Of a DNA stretch of 64,000 nt, positions 1-8,968 are shown in pieces (positions within the stretch are counted from its first letter, which is position 1; the number at the start of each line of letters is the position of its first letter). Both the position numbers and the translations under genes were made by a program. The notes below the pieces were generated by a model that was not told the origin of the DNA, searched no databases, and saw nothing but the letters and a program-made list of their open reading frames with translations. The stretch is from assembly GCA_022844275.1 (NCBI GenBank), contig JALHMB010000007.1, positions 310,001 through 374,000 of the forward strand, given 5' to 3'. This DNA is from Hyphomicrobiaceae bacterium (GTDB taxonomy: Bacteria > Pseudomonadota > Alphaproteobacteria > Rhizobiales > Hyphomicrobiaceae).

Positions 1-53
1 ATTGCCCTTCCTCGATACTCACGCGGGAAAATAGCCGCGCGAAATATCTCAGT

Positions 54-1649
54 GTCGGATGGCTGGTGCTGGCGCTTCTCATGAGTGCGTCGGCCTTGCC
101 CGCACGCGCCAACGATGCACTGGCTGCGCGTGCGCGGGACGTTCTCGCAGCGCATTGCGCGCCCTGCCGTGATGTCGGCGACATCGCTGCCGCGCCCGAC
201 CTCGCCGCGATCACGCGTGACCCGATGCTCGTGCGTCCCGGTAATCCGGACGGATCGCCTGCATACACCGAGCTGCTGCGCCGGTTCGGCGGCAGCGGCC
301 CCAATGCAAGCGCAGATGATCTCGGCGCGTTGCGTGGCTGGATCGAGAGCCTGCCTGACGAAGCCGCGACGTGCCCAGCCGCGACCTTCGTGCCACGCGA
401 GCGCATCGAGGCTGAGCTTGCGCACGTCGCCGCGACCGTGAAGAAACCCGTCGCGGCTTTCCGCATTCTGAGCCTTGCGCACCTCGATCTCGGCTGTGCG
501 ACCCCCGCCCTGCTCGCCGAATGGCGGCAGATGCTCCAGCTTGTCCTTGCAGCCGTCGCGGGCATCACGCATCCGGTGCCAACTCACGCGCTGGATGCTC
601 AAGGCCACAACCTCGCCTTCGACATCCAGGATCTCGGCTGGGACGCCGCACGCTGGCGCGCCATCATCGGGATAAAGACGCAGATCCGGCGCATTCCGGG
701 ACCGCTCATCGTCCGCGCAGATCAGCTTGTCGCGCAGATCCTGCGCGGCGAGTTCGGCACGGCCTTAGCCGGACCCAGCGGACCGGTGCCCACGCATCTC
801 GCCGACAGCCACATCATGCAGGAGAACGACCGCGAGATCGCGCGCGCCATCCTTGCGCCAATAACGCCGCCGGACAAAGTCGAGCGCAATGCCGAGCTGA
901 TACTTCAGCTGACGCGCACGCATCTCGCACCGGTCAATCTGCCGCGCGTCGCGGCCGAACTCGGCATGGACCCAGTCGTGCTGGCCAATGCCCTCGAACC
1001 CAGCGCGAGCGGCGAACGCCATCTGTTGCGGCGGTTGATCTACGGGACGGTACTGCGCAACGATCTCGAGGACGCCTGGCCTCTTCTGGCGCGCCTTCTC
1101 AAGGTTACACCTCCGGAGCGAGCCATACCGCTGATCCCTTTGGATGCGGCCCGTCCCCCCGTCACCGCGACAACGCCGATTGATCTCACGCTCTATCCGG
1201 ACCTTCCGCGCTACTCGAGCGGCGATGCGATCGAGATCACTGTCCGCTCGAACGTCGATTGCAATCTGACGGTCATCAGCATCGATGCGGGCGGCTACGG
1301 CACAGTGATCTTCCCCAATGACTTCGTGCCCAGCAATCGCATCGGCGCGCATCTCAGCGTCACACTGCCGGGACCAGGCGCGCGCTATCGCTTCCGCGTA
1401 AAGGACAGGGGTCGCGAGCGGTTCGTCGCGCTTTGCACGCGTGGAGAGGGCCTCGTGGATGGCATCCGCCACGACTTCGAGCGCCAGCGTTTCCAGGAAC
1501 TCGGCCCTTATGCGGCCTTCCTCGACGCGAGCCTGCGCCGCCCACCACATGTGCCCGACCCCGAGCGCAAAGAGGACACGCCGCCGGCTCCGACGTACGT
1601 GCCGCAGAGCCAGATCTGGCGGACGGGCATCGTCATCGAGGTGCGGTAG
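54..1649 (+). CDS. secreted DUF4384-type protein with degenerate cytochrome c motif
   Basis: Probably an exported protein of unknown function. The reading frame is open to the left edge of the window, so the true start may lie outside. Within the window a GTG at 54 gives a good signal peptide (hydrophobic WLVLALLMSASAL ending PARA), better than the GTG at 66. Just after the signal is HCAPCR, followed by a PGNPDGS-like stretch and a WIESLP end. This layout recalls cytochrome c domains found with planctomycete-type proteins, but the haem-binding CxxCH has become CxxCR, so covalent haem binding in the usual mode is doubtful. The last third (about residues 375-470) reads as a DUF4384 beta domain. 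The middle section matches nothing I recognise. A DUF4140-type protein and core genes follow but no obvious partner is visible. Confidence 0.6.
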   Translation, partial: VGWLVLALLMSASALPARANDALAARARDVLAAHCAPCRDVGDIAAAPDLAAITRDPMLVRPGNPDGSPAYTELLRRFGGSGPNASADDLGALRGWIESLPDEAATCPAATFVPRERIEAELAHVAATVKKPVAAFRILSLAHLDLGCATPALLAEWRQMLQLVLAAVAGITHPVPTHALDAQGHNLAFDIQDLGWDAARWRAIIGIKTQIRRIPGPLIVRADQLVAQILRGEFGTALAGPSGPVPTHLADSHIMQENDREIARAILAPITPPDKVERNAELILQLTRTHLAPVNLPRVAAELGMDPVVLANALEPSASGERHLLRRLIYGTVLRNDLEDAWPLLARLLKVTPPERAIPLIPLDAARPPVTATTPIDLTLYPDLPRYSSGDAIEITVRSNVDCNLTVISIDAGGYGTVIFPNDFVPSNRIGAHLSVTLPGPGARYRFRVKDRGRERFVALCTRGEGLVDGIRHDFERQRFQELGPYAAFLDASLRRPPHVPDPERKEDTPPAPTYVPQSQIWRTGIVIEVR

Positions 1650-1690
1650 TGGAAGAACGCAATCGACCTGGAGTTCTTTAGAGAGACCGA

Positions 1691-2116
1691 ATGACGGACA
1701 CGCCCAGCGTCGAAGCCTGGAACAACTTTGTTATGAACATCGAGCCCAGCAACTTCGAAGCTGGGAGCGGCTATAGAGCCGGGGCCATCGCGAACCTCTA
1801 CATGGGCCTCGCTACCAATGGCGGCATAAACTCCTTCCTGACATGCAGCCACGAGTTCGATGCAAGAGAGGTATTGGAGGCACTGATCTCGGTTGGCGCA
1901 TTGACGGCGGCCAAGGAGTTCAACTTGGTGCTTCGAGGCTTGAAGGTACCAGTGCCGGCGTCGTCTCAAGAGGCCAGATGGAACTTGTTGGAGCAGCACT
2001 GGCCCAGCTCCCTGGACAACTACGATGTCCTAACTGAGCAGGCTTACAGCGACCTTCAGCAGGCATTAGAGCAGCACGTGAAATCGAACGAAGCTTTCTA
2101 TCTGTCGCTCAAATAG
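1691..2116 (+). CDS. DUF4375/DMP19-like small protein
   Basis: A 141-residue acidic protein. The stretch GLATNGGINSFL followed by an EVLEALISVGA segment resembles the DUF4375 (DMP19-like) family, in which an NGGF-type motif precedes a helix ending in GA. Some members of that family are DNA mimics or immunity-type proteins, but the function of this one cannot be read from the sequence. It sits 41 bases after the preceding gene, with only a weak purine-rich GAGAG ahead of the ATG. Its codon use is visibly less GC-biased than its neighbours, which suggests a recently acquired or fast-evolving gene. The family call is from pattern memory and is moderate at best. Confidence 0.5.
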   Translation: MTDTPSVEAWNNFVMNIEPSNFEAGSGYRAGAIANLYMGLATNGGINSFLTCSHEFDAREVLEALISVGALTAAKEFNLVLRGLKVPVPASSQEARWNLLEQHWPSSLDNYDVLTEQAYSDLQQALEQHVKSNEAFYLSLK

Positions 2117-2128
2117 CGCTTCCCCTCG

Positions 2129-4570
2129 TCAAGCTCTCGCGAGAAAACTCTCGATCACGCGCTTCCGGTCGCCGTTGTCGAAGTCGATGGTGAGCTTGTT
2201 GCCATCGACCATCGATACAGTGCCGAGCCCGAACTTCTGGTGGCGCACGCGATCACCCTCGACGAATTCCGAGACATGATCCGACGAGGCGACGAGCGTC
2301 CCCTCGATCGTCTGCGGCGGTGGCCGCGCGGGACGTGCCGCCTTCCACTGCTCCTGTGCACGCTGCCAACCCGGCGTCGTGTAGCTCGTCGCGAATGGCG
2401 ACGGCGCATCGTCGAAGCGGCTCTTGCCATAGGGGTTGGCGCGGCCATATCGGGGGTCGCTGCCCATGGTTGCGTAGACGCCGCCAAAGGGACTGCGCGA
2501 CTCGAGCACCTCGAGGTGCGCCTCGGGCAGTTCGTCGACGAACCGCGAAGGACTCGCCGACTGATAAAGACCACGGGTGCGTCGATTCTGCGCGAAGCTC
2601 ACCTGCACGCGCCGCTTGCCGCGCGTCAGACCGACATAGGCGAGGCGGCGCTCCTCTTCGAGACCGGCAAGTCCGCTCTCGTCGAGCGAACGCTGATGCG
2701 GGAAAAGCCCCTCTTCCCAGCCCGGCAGGAAGACCGTCTCGAACTCGAGGCCCTTGGCGGCGTGCAGCGTCATGAGCGACACGCGATCGCCGTCGTTACC
2801 CTGCTCGACATCCATGACCAGCGCCACGTGCTCGAGGAACCCACCAAGGGTCTCGAACTGATGCATGAAGCGGATCAACTCTTTCAGGTTTTCCAGCCGC
2901 GACTGCGCCTGCGGGCTCTTGTCCGCCTGCCACATGGCCGTGTAGCCGCTCTCGTCGAGGATCAGCTCGGCAAGCTCGGTGTGCTTCACGCCTTCGGCCT
3001 GCCCGCGCCAGCGCAGGAAGGCCGCAACGAGATCGCCGAGCGCGCGACGCGCCTTGGGCTTCAGCTCGTCGCTCTCCGCGAGCTGGCGTGCGGCCTCGAA
3101 CATCGGGATGCCGCCGGCGCGCGCGAGATCGTGGATCTGCTTGATCGTGGCATCGCCGAGACCGCGCTTCGGCACGTTGACGATGCGCTCGAACTTGAGA
3201 TCGTTCGACGGATTGTGCGTGATTTCCAGGTACGCGATGGCGTCCTTGATTTCCTGGCGCTCGTAGAAGCGCGGGCCGCCGATCACGCGATAGGGCAGGC
3301 CGAGCGTGATGAAGCGATCTTCGAAGACGCGCATCTGGAAAGAAGCACGCACCAGAATCGCCATCTCGTTCAACCGATGTCCACCCTTGGCGAGACGTTC
3401 AATTTCCTCGCCGATCGCGCGCGCTTCCTCCTCGTCGTCCCATACGCCGAGAACGGATACCTTCTTGCCGAGCTCGTCATCCGTGAAGAGCGTCTTGCCG
3501 AGGCGGCCGGTATTGTTCGCGATGAGCCCGGCAGCAGCGCCGAGAATGTGGCCGGTCGAGCGATAATTGCGCTCGAGGCGGATCACGACGGCGCCGGGAA
3601 AATCCTTCTCGAAGCGCAGGATGTTGTCGACCTCGGCGCCGCGCCAGCCATAGATCGACTGATCGTCATCGCCGACGCAGCAGAGGTTCGGCTGCCCGCC
3701 CGGCGCCTGCGCGATGAGCCGCAGCCACTGGTATTGGACGACGTTGGTGTCCTGGTATTCGTCGACGAGGATGTAGCGGAAACGGCGCTGATAATCGGCC
3801 AGCACGTCCGGATGCTCGCGAAACAGCCTCAGCGTTTCGAGCAGGAGATCACCGAAGTCGACGGCGTTGAGCTCCTTCAGGCGCTGCTGGTAGGCCGCAT
3901 AGAGCCGGGCCCCGATGCCGGCGAACACCTGCGAGTCGCCGGTGCTCACCTTATCCGGTGTCAGGCCCTTGTTCTTCCAGTTGTCGATCATCGCGGCGAG
4001 TTGGCGCGCGGGCCAGCGGTCCTTGTCGAGCCCCTCGGCCTCGATGACCTGCTTGATGAGCCGGAGCTGGTCGTCCACGTCGAGGATCGTGAAGCCGTTC
4101 TTGAGATCGACCAGCTCGGCGTGGCGACGCAGGATCTTCACGCCAATCGCGTGGAACGTGCCGAGCCACGGCATGCCCTCGACAGCACCCCCGATGAGAG
4201 CGCCGATGCGCTCCTTCATCTCGCGCGCGGCCCTATTCGTGAAGGTGACGGCGAGCACCTGCGAGGGGAATGCTTTCCGGCTCGCGAGGATGTGGGCAAT
4301 GCGCGTCGTCAGCACGCGGGTCTTGCCGACCCCGGCACCTGCGAGCACGAGGACCGGCCCGTCGGTCGTCTCGACGGCCCGGCGCTGCTCCGGATTGAGG
4401 CCCTGGAGATATGGCGCGGGCGCCTGGGCGATCGCGCGCTCTGATATCGAGGGCCGCGATGCAGACTGGCTCATCGCCGACGCCCCCCCGGGTGCCTCCG
4501 GAAGGTCGAACGGAGGATCGTCGTCCTCGTCGGCGGGCAACTGGCCCATTTTCACCTGATTCGCTGACAT
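2129..4570 (-). CDS. uvrD: ATP-dependent DNA helicase UvrD/PcrA
   Basis: Superfamily 1A 3'-5' helicase of 813 residues, the usual UvrD/PcrA size, acting in nucleotide excision repair, mismatch repair and removal of stalled replication or recombination structures. Motifs in order: an unstructured N-terminus of about 50 residues; Walker A GAGVGKT (Val where most UvrD proteins have Ser or Thr); TNRAAREM (Ia); VDEYQDTN (II); GDDDQSIYGWRGA (III); NYRST (IV); MTLHAAKGLEF (V); and AYVGLTRGKRRV (VI). The C-terminal end (EGDRVRHQKFGLGTV onward) is the Tudor-like domain that contacts RNA polymerase or other partners in PcrA. An AAGG precedes the ATG. It is divergent from the SDR gene at 4725. Confidence 0.95.
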   Translation of the reverse strand: MSANQVKMGQLPADEDDDPPFDLPEAPGGASAMSQSASRPSISERAIAQAPAPYLQGLNPEQRRAVETTDGPVLVLAGAGVGKTRVLTTRIAHILASRKAFPSQVLAVTFTNRAAREMKERIGALIGGAVEGMPWLGTFHAIGVKILRRHAELVDLKNGFTILDVDDQLRLIKQVIEAEGLDKDRWPARQLAAMIDNWKNKGLTPDKVSTGDSQVFAGIGARLYAAYQQRLKELNAVDFGDLLLETLRLFREHPDVLADYQRRFRYILVDEYQDTNVVQYQWLRLIAQAPGGQPNLCCVGDDDQSIYGWRGAEVDNILRFEKDFPGAVVIRLERNYRSTGHILGAAAGLIANNTGRLGKTLFTDDELGKKVSVLGVWDDEEEARAIGEEIERLAKGGHRLNEMAILVRASFQMRVFEDRFITLGLPYRVIGGPRFYERQEIKDAIAYLEITHNPSNDLKFERIVNVPKRGLGDATIKQIHDLARAGGIPMFEAARQLAESDELKPKARRALGDLVAAFLRWRGQAEGVKHTELAELILDESGYTAMWQADKSPQAQSRLENLKELIRFMHQFETLGGFLEHVALVMDVEQGNDGDRVSLMTLHAAKGLEFETVFLPGWEEGLFPHQRSLDESGLAGLEEERRLAYVGLTRGKRRVQVSFAQNRRTRGLYQSASPSRFVDELPEAHLEVLESRSPFGGVYATMGSDPRYGRANPYGKSRFDDAPSPFATSYTTPGWQRAQEQWKAARPARPPPQTIEGTLVASSDHVSEFVEGDRVRHQKFGLGTVSMVDGNKLTIDFDNGDRKRVIESFLARA

Positions 4571-4724
4571 GACAGGGCCTTATAGCACGCCTTGGGCGGC
4601 AGCAATTCGGCGTCCATACCTCCTATTTGGTCCCCCGTTCCGGGGTGACAAGCCGGCTTCCTTTGCCCGTCGGGCCGGCGTAGTGTTCCGGCCCAGATTA
4701 TACGTTTGGTGGGGAGAAAATGCC

Positions 4725-5507
4725 GTGCAGCTTCAAATGAGTGGGCGCAATGCGCTCGTTACGGGCGCGAGCAAAGGAATCGGGCTCGCCATTTCCAAAG
4801 CATTCCTCGGGGCGGGCGCCAATGTGGCCATCGTCGCGCGGAGCCAGGAGGGCCTCGACGACGCCAAGAAGGAGCTGGCCAAAGCTGGCAGCGGCAAGAT
4901 CGTTACAATCACAGGTGATGTGGGCAAGGCTGAAGACTGCGCCCGGGTATTCGCGGCGGCGGAGAAGGCGCTCGGCCACCTCGATGTCCTCGTCAACAAT
5001 GCCGGCACCTCCAAGACTGGCCAGTTCGAGACCATCACTGACGAGGTCTGGCAGGCCGATCTCGACCTCAAGCTCTTCGCTGCCATTCGCCTCTGCCGCC
5101 TCGCATTTCCTGGCATGAAGGACCGCGGCCATGGCCGCGTGATCAACGTGCTCAACACGAGCGCCAAGGCACCCGCCGCCGGTCGCGCACCGACGGCCGT
5201 CTCCCGTGCAGCCGGCATGGCCTTGACCAAGGTCCTCGCTGGCGAGGGCGCGCCTCACAATGTGCTCGTCAATGCCGTCCTCGTTGGGCGCATCGAGAGC
5301 GATCAGTGGGTGCAGCGGCATGCCCAGGAGAACAAGGGCCGCAGCCTCGCTGCGTATTACGAGGACATGGGTAAGGACATTCCCATGAAGCGAGTCGGCA
5401 CGGCCGAAGAGTTCGCCAATATGGTGCTGTTCCTCGCGTCCGACGCGGGCTCCTACATCACCGGCACGGCCATCAACATCGACGGCGGCGCCTGCCCTGT
5501 CGTCTGA
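4725..5507 (+). CDS. SDR-family protein with altered catalytic residues
   Basis: Short-chain dehydrogenase/reductase fold of 260 residues. The frame is open further upstream, but GTG at 4725 is the best start: GGGGAG lies at 4711-4716, eight bases before it, and the Rossmann strand begins at once (NALVTGASKGIG). NNAG and the C-terminal GSYITGTAINIDGG are typical. The canonical YxxxK is not present: aligning on the following hydrophobic helix puts Thr and Arg (TAVSR) at the Tyr and Lys positions. The protein may therefore be a non-classical reductase or may bind nucleotide without normal SDR chemistry. An in-frame ATG at 4737 is an alternative start. The substrate is unknown. The gene is divergent from uvrD. 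Confidence 0.8.
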   Translation: MQLQMSGRNALVTGASKGIGLAISKAFLGAGANVAIVARSQEGLDDAKKELAKAGSGKIVTITGDVGKAEDCARVFAAAEKALGHLDVLVNNAGTSKTGQFETITDEVWQADLDLKLFAAIRLCRLAFPGMKDRGHGRVINVLNTSAKAPAAGRAPTAVSRAAGMALTKVLAGEGAPHNVLVNAVLVGRIESDQWVQRHAQENKGRSLAAYYEDMGKDIPMKRVGTAEEFANMVLFLASDAGSYITGTAINIDGGACPVV

Positions 5508-5546
5508 GTCGTCCCAGCCCGACATCTGCATATCGGAGCACTTGTA

Positions 5547-7247
5547 ATGCGTATCGACGTTCGGTGGATGGCGTGGATGGCGGCCGTCACCGCCATGACG
5601 GCGACACCACTGGCTGCGGCCGAAATCGCTGGAACCTCCGCGATCTCGGCCGTGACCATCTTCTCGCGCGGCGCCGAGATTACGCGCTCCGCTCAGCTCA
5701 AGATCGCCCAGGGCGAGCACGTCATTGTGTTCAAGGATCTGCCGGCGCAAGCCATCGATGGCTCCATCCGGATCGAAGGGCGCAGCACCGGCCGGCTCGA
5801 CATCGGCTCCGTGGACACGCGCCGTGTCGAAATCCCTCGCCTCGATCCGGCTGTCAGCCAGAGCGAGCGGCGCAAACTCGAGGAAGCCATCGAGAAACTG
5901 CAGGACGAGCGCGCGATCGTCGCTGCGGAAGTCGAGGCCGCCGAGGCGCAGAAACGGTTCGTCGAAGGCCTGGTCACGCTCCCGACGCGACCGGCTGCCA
6001 AATCCGGTGAAACCGCAGAAAAGATCGAACCGTGGAGCGATATCTTCGCGTTGATCGGCAGCCGGCTCGCTGATGCGGAGAAGACGCGGCTTGCAGCCAG
6101 CCTCAAGGTGCGCGAGCTCGACCGCCGCATCGCCGATCTCGAGAGAGCGCTCTCCGATCTCGCGCCCGTGGAGGATGCGCGCACCGAGGTTCGCGTCAAA
6201 ATCACGACCGCTGCCGCGCTCGAGGCGAATCTGCTGCTGCGCTATCAGGTCCCTTCGGCCTCCTGGCAGTCCCTTTACGACGCCCGACTGATGACCGGCG
6301 CGCGCAACGTTGCGCCGAGCCTCGTGCTCGTGCGGCGCGCGGCCGTGCAGCAGCGTACAGGCGAGGACTGGCGCGACGTCGCCCTCACGCTATCGACGGC
6401 GCGGCCGGCGAACGGCGCGTCAGCACCGACGCTTGAGTCGGCAGTCGTCGACTTCATGCCCGAAACCCCGCCCCCGCGCCCCGTGGCAAGCGCACCAGCG
6501 GCACAGGCGGATAGGGCCCGTCGCGCCGCCGAGGAGCGTGCCGGTGAGGCCTCCGTCGCCGCCGATAAGCGGCAGGACGAGGAATTTGCAGTCGGCGAGC
6601 AGCAGGCCAGTGTCGAGGCTTCCGCCTATCAGGCTCGCTTCGATATTCCCGGTAAAACGACGGTCCTCGCGACTGCCGAGGTCAAGCGCGTGCTGATCGA
6701 CCAGGCAACAATCGAACCGAGCCTCGTCGTGCGCGCGGTACCACGCCTGCGGACGCAGGCATATCTCTATGCCAAGCTCGCCGCTCCGAAGACGACCGCC
6801 TATCTCCCCGGCGTGATCTCCCTCTTCCGCGACGGCACGTACGTCGGGAGCGGCAAGTTGCCGTTACTGTCACCCGGCCAGGAGCACGAGATTGGTTTCG
6901 GCGCCGACGACTCGGTCCGCGTCCGCTATGCGACGGTCGAGGACAAGCGCGGCGAGAGCGGCCTCATCTCCTCCCAGCAGACCGACACACGCGCCTTCCG
7001 CATGTCTTTGAAGAACATGCACGAGCGCGCGATCAACGTCTCAGTGCAGGATAACATCCCGACCTCCCGCCAGCAGGACATCAAGGTCGAATTGACCGGC
7101 AAGACGCCGCCCACCCGACGTGACGTCGACGACAAGCGCGGGGTTCTGGCGTGGGATGCGTTGCTCCAGCCCGACGAGGAACGGCAAATCGACTTCGGTT
7201 ATCGGGTGTCGTGGCCGACGGGGAAGCGCATCATATATGGGCGCTGA
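5547..7247 (+). CDS. MuiA-like DUF4140/DUF4139 protein
   Basis: A 566-residue exported protein of the mucoidy-inhibitor MuiA family. It has a signal peptide ending near ATPLAAA, then an N-terminal DUF4140 beta domain (ISAVTIFSRGAEITR). Two charged coiled-coil stretches follow (about residues 105-140 and 175-205), then the DUF4139 region beginning near LRYQVPSASWQSLYDA. A Glu/Ala/Arg-rich low-complexity insert lies around residues 310-355. The C-terminus FGYRVSWPTGKRI is typical. Family members are envelope proteins of unknown mechanism. A GGAG eight bases upstream supports the ATG. The gene follows the SDR gene by 39 bases and may share its transcript. Confidence 0.85.
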   Translation: MRIDVRWMAWMAAVTAMTATPLAAAEIAGTSAISAVTIFSRGAEITRSAQLKIAQGEHVIVFKDLPAQAIDGSIRIEGRSTGRLDIGSVDTRRVEIPRLDPAVSQSERRKLEEAIEKLQDERAIVAAEVEAAEAQKRFVEGLVTLPTRPAAKSGETAEKIEPWSDIFALIGSRLADAEKTRLAASLKVRELDRRIADLERALSDLAPVEDARTEVRVKITTAAALEANLLLRYQVPSASWQSLYDARLMTGARNVAPSLVLVRRAAVQQRTGEDWRDVALTLSTARPANGASAPTLESAVVDFMPETPPPRPVASAPAAQADRARRAAEERAGEASVAADKRQDEEFAVGEQQASVEASAYQARFDIPGKTTVLATAEVKRVLIDQATIEPSLVVRAVPRLRTQAYLYAKLAAPKTTAYLPGVISLFRDGTYVGSGKLPLLSPGQEHEIGFGADDSVRVRYATVEDKRGESGLISSQQTDTRAFRMSLKNMHERAINVSVQDNIPTSRQQDIKVELTGKTPPTRRDVDDKRGVLAWDALLQPDEERQIDFGYRVSWPTGKRIIYGR

Positions 7248-7276
7248 GCCACTGTTGCAGATTTGGCAGAATAAAG

Positions 7277-7301
7277 GGGCCGCTCAGCTAATGAACGGCC
7301 C
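7277..7301 (+). terminator. weak hairpin after the MuiA-like gene
   Basis: GGGCCG (7277-7282) and CGGCCC (7296-7301) form a six-pair stem with a 13-base loop, 29 bases after the stop codon. No T-run follows, so this is at best a weak or factor-assisted end. The rest of 7302-7527 shows no gene I can support. Confidence 0.25.
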
Positions 7302-7527
7302 AAGTCTAGGGAGGAAACGCCCGAAGTGGGCAATAGCGACGATAGATCGTCATCGCAGCTACAATTTTGAGCATGCCTACGCACTGCCGATTCGGCAATC
7401 GTCAAGGGCGCATCGGTTGCGGATAGCAGGATGTTGGCAATCTCCATGCGTCAAAAGTGTCACATATCTTCAGACTGAGCATTGATCAAAAAACCACAAC
7501 GCTCCCCATACGCCCCAGCATCTCACC

Positions 7528-8358
7528 GTGAGACCATCCGTGACGCCGTCTAGCAAGCCGACAGCCGCATCGTTCGCCTCCCTCCTAGAGACCGCACACA
7601 CGCTCGCCGACCTATCCGCCGAGGTCATCATGCGTCGCTTCCGCCGCCCGATCCCTATCGACGATAAGGGCGGCCCGCTCGGCTTCGACCCCGTCACGGC
7701 CGCCGATCGCGATGCTGAACGCGTGATCAGTCGCCACTTGGCGCGCCATCACCCATCGCACTCGATCATCGGCGAGGAGCACGGCAGCCGTGTCGGCGAC
7801 GGCACGAGCACGCTGCGCTGGTTCGTCGATCCGATCGACGGCACGAAAGCCTTCATCATGGGGAGTCCGCTCTGGGGCACGCTCATCGGCCTGCTCGACG
7901 GCGAGACGCCGGTGCTCGGCATGATGAACCAGCCCTTTACCGGCGAGCGCGTGTGGACGACCCGCACCGCCACCCAATGGCGCACGGCCGACCGCAAAAC
8001 CCGACGCGCCCGTACGCGCGCGTGCACTAAGCTCGAGCACGCCATCCTCACGACCACAGGCCCCAATCTCTTCGGCGATCGCGACCGCAAGAAATTCTTC
8101 GAGGTCTCCGCGCGTGCGCGCCTCACGCGCTACGGCGGTGATTGTTACGGCTACTGCCTGCTCGCCGGTGGCTACACCGATCTCGTCATCGAGGTCGGCC
8201 TCAAGCCACACGATGTCGCCGCTCTCATTCCGATCATCGAGCGGGCCGGTGGGCGTATCACGACGTGGGATGGCGGCATCGCCACAAACGGTGGCCGGAT
8301 CGTCGCTGCAGGCGATCCGGCACTCCATGCGCAAGCGGTCAAGATATTGAGCGCATGA
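7528..8358 (+). CDS. hisN: histidinol-phosphatase, inositol monophosphatase family
   Basis: A 276-residue member of the Mg-dependent inositol monophosphatase superfamily. The family signatures are IIGEEHG (residues 81-86) and WFVDPIDGTKAFI (98-110), which carry the metal-binding Glu and Asp residues, plus a distal GLKPHDVAALIPII carrying the last Asp. The combination DPIDGTKAFIMGSPLWGT and PVLGMMNQPFTGERVW is what I know from HisN-type histidinol-phosphate phosphatases, which perform the penultimate step of histidine synthesis in alphaproteobacteria and actinobacteria. A generic sugar or nucleotide phosphatase cannot be excluded. The reported GTG has no clear ribosome binding site, and a second in-frame GTG lies at 7540. 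The gene converges on the ATP synthase operon. Confidence 0.8.
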   Translation: MRPSVTPSSKPTAASFASLLETAHTLADLSAEVIMRRFRRPIPIDDKGGPLGFDPVTAADRDAERVISRHLARHHPSHSIIGEEHGSRVGDGTSTLRWFVDPIDGTKAFIMGSPLWGTLIGLLDGETPVLGMMNQPFTGERVWTTRTATQWRTADRKTRRARTRACTKLEHAILTTTGPNLFGDRDRKKFFEVSARARLTRYGGDCYGYCLLAGGYTDLVIEVGLKPHDVAALIPIIERAGGRITTWDGGIATNGGRIVAAGDPALHAQAVKILSA

Positions 8359-8394
8359 GTGCGCGAAGAAGCGCACCCCAGACCCAAAAAGCAA

Positions 8395-8418
8395 CGGGGC
8401 GCCTCGTGAGGCGCCCCG
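8395..8418 (-). terminator. intrinsic terminator of the F0 operon
   Basis: GGGGCGCCT and AGGCGCCCC pair around a CGTG loop in a near-perfect GC-rich stem. Read leftward it is followed by GTTGCTTTTT, a good T-run. It lies about 36 bases beyond the atpF stop and also sits between two convergent genes. Confidence 0.75.
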
Positions 8419-8453
8419 AATTCATTCCAAAGCCCACGCGGGTTGGCTGAAGC

Positions 8454-8939
8454 TCAGTTGAGCTTGCCCTTGAGATCACGGATCGAACGATTGACGAGAT
8501 CGGCGCCGCCAGCACCCTGGAGTTTGTCGCCAATAATCCGCTCCGCCGCCGACATCGCGACGTCGACAGCCGCCGCCCGCACTTCGCTCACGGCCTGAGC
8601 CTCAGCCCGAGCGATCTTGTCCTCGGCGAGGCGCGTGCGCCGCTCGAGCTGCTCCTTGAGGCTCTTCTCGCTCTCGGCCTTCATCGTCTCCGCCTCGCGG
8701 CGCGCCTGATCGATGATGGCCTTGGCCTCATCCTCGGCGGCGCGCTGCTTGCGCTGGTAGTCCGCGAGCAGATCCTGCGCTTCCTCGCGCAGGCGGCGGG
8801 CCTGATCGAGTTCCTTGCGCACGGCATCGGCACGATCGTCCAGCGCCTTCGTGATCAAGGTCGGCACGCCCATCTTGATGAGCACGCCAACGAAGATGAA
8901 GAACGATACGGCGACCCAGAACTCAGGATTGAAGAACAT
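8454..8939 (-). CDS. atpF: ATP synthase F0 subunit b
   Basis: A 161-residue stator subunit: one N-terminal membrane helix (FWVAVSFFIFVGVLIKMGV) followed by a long, highly charged right-handed coiled-coil region to about residue 140. It links the membrane a-subunit to F1. It is the last gene of the F0 operon, starts 29 bases after atpF' stops and is preceded by GGAAG. Subunit b pairs with the b' subunit encoded just upstream, the arrangement known from alphaproteobacteria and phototrophs. Confidence 0.95.
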   Translation of the reverse strand: MFFNPEFWVAVSFFIFVGVLIKMGVPTLITKALDDRADAVRKELDQARRLREEAQDLLADYQRKQRAAEDEAKAIIDQARREAETMKAESEKSLKEQLERRTRLAEDKIARAEAQAVSEVRAAAVDVAMSAAERIIGDKLQGAGGADLVNRSIRDLKGKLN

Positions 8940-8968
8940 CGCTGTCGCTTCCTTCGTGCCTTTCGGCT

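Noticed and set aside
2240-4444. 734-residue rightward frame opposite uvrD
   Set aside because: It is antisense to an intact helicase with all motifs, a normal by-product of GC-rich codon use.
7311-7371. Tiny open frame (14 codons from GTG 7327) after GGAGGAAAC
   Set aside because: Spacing from the GGAGG is long and there is nothing else to support it.
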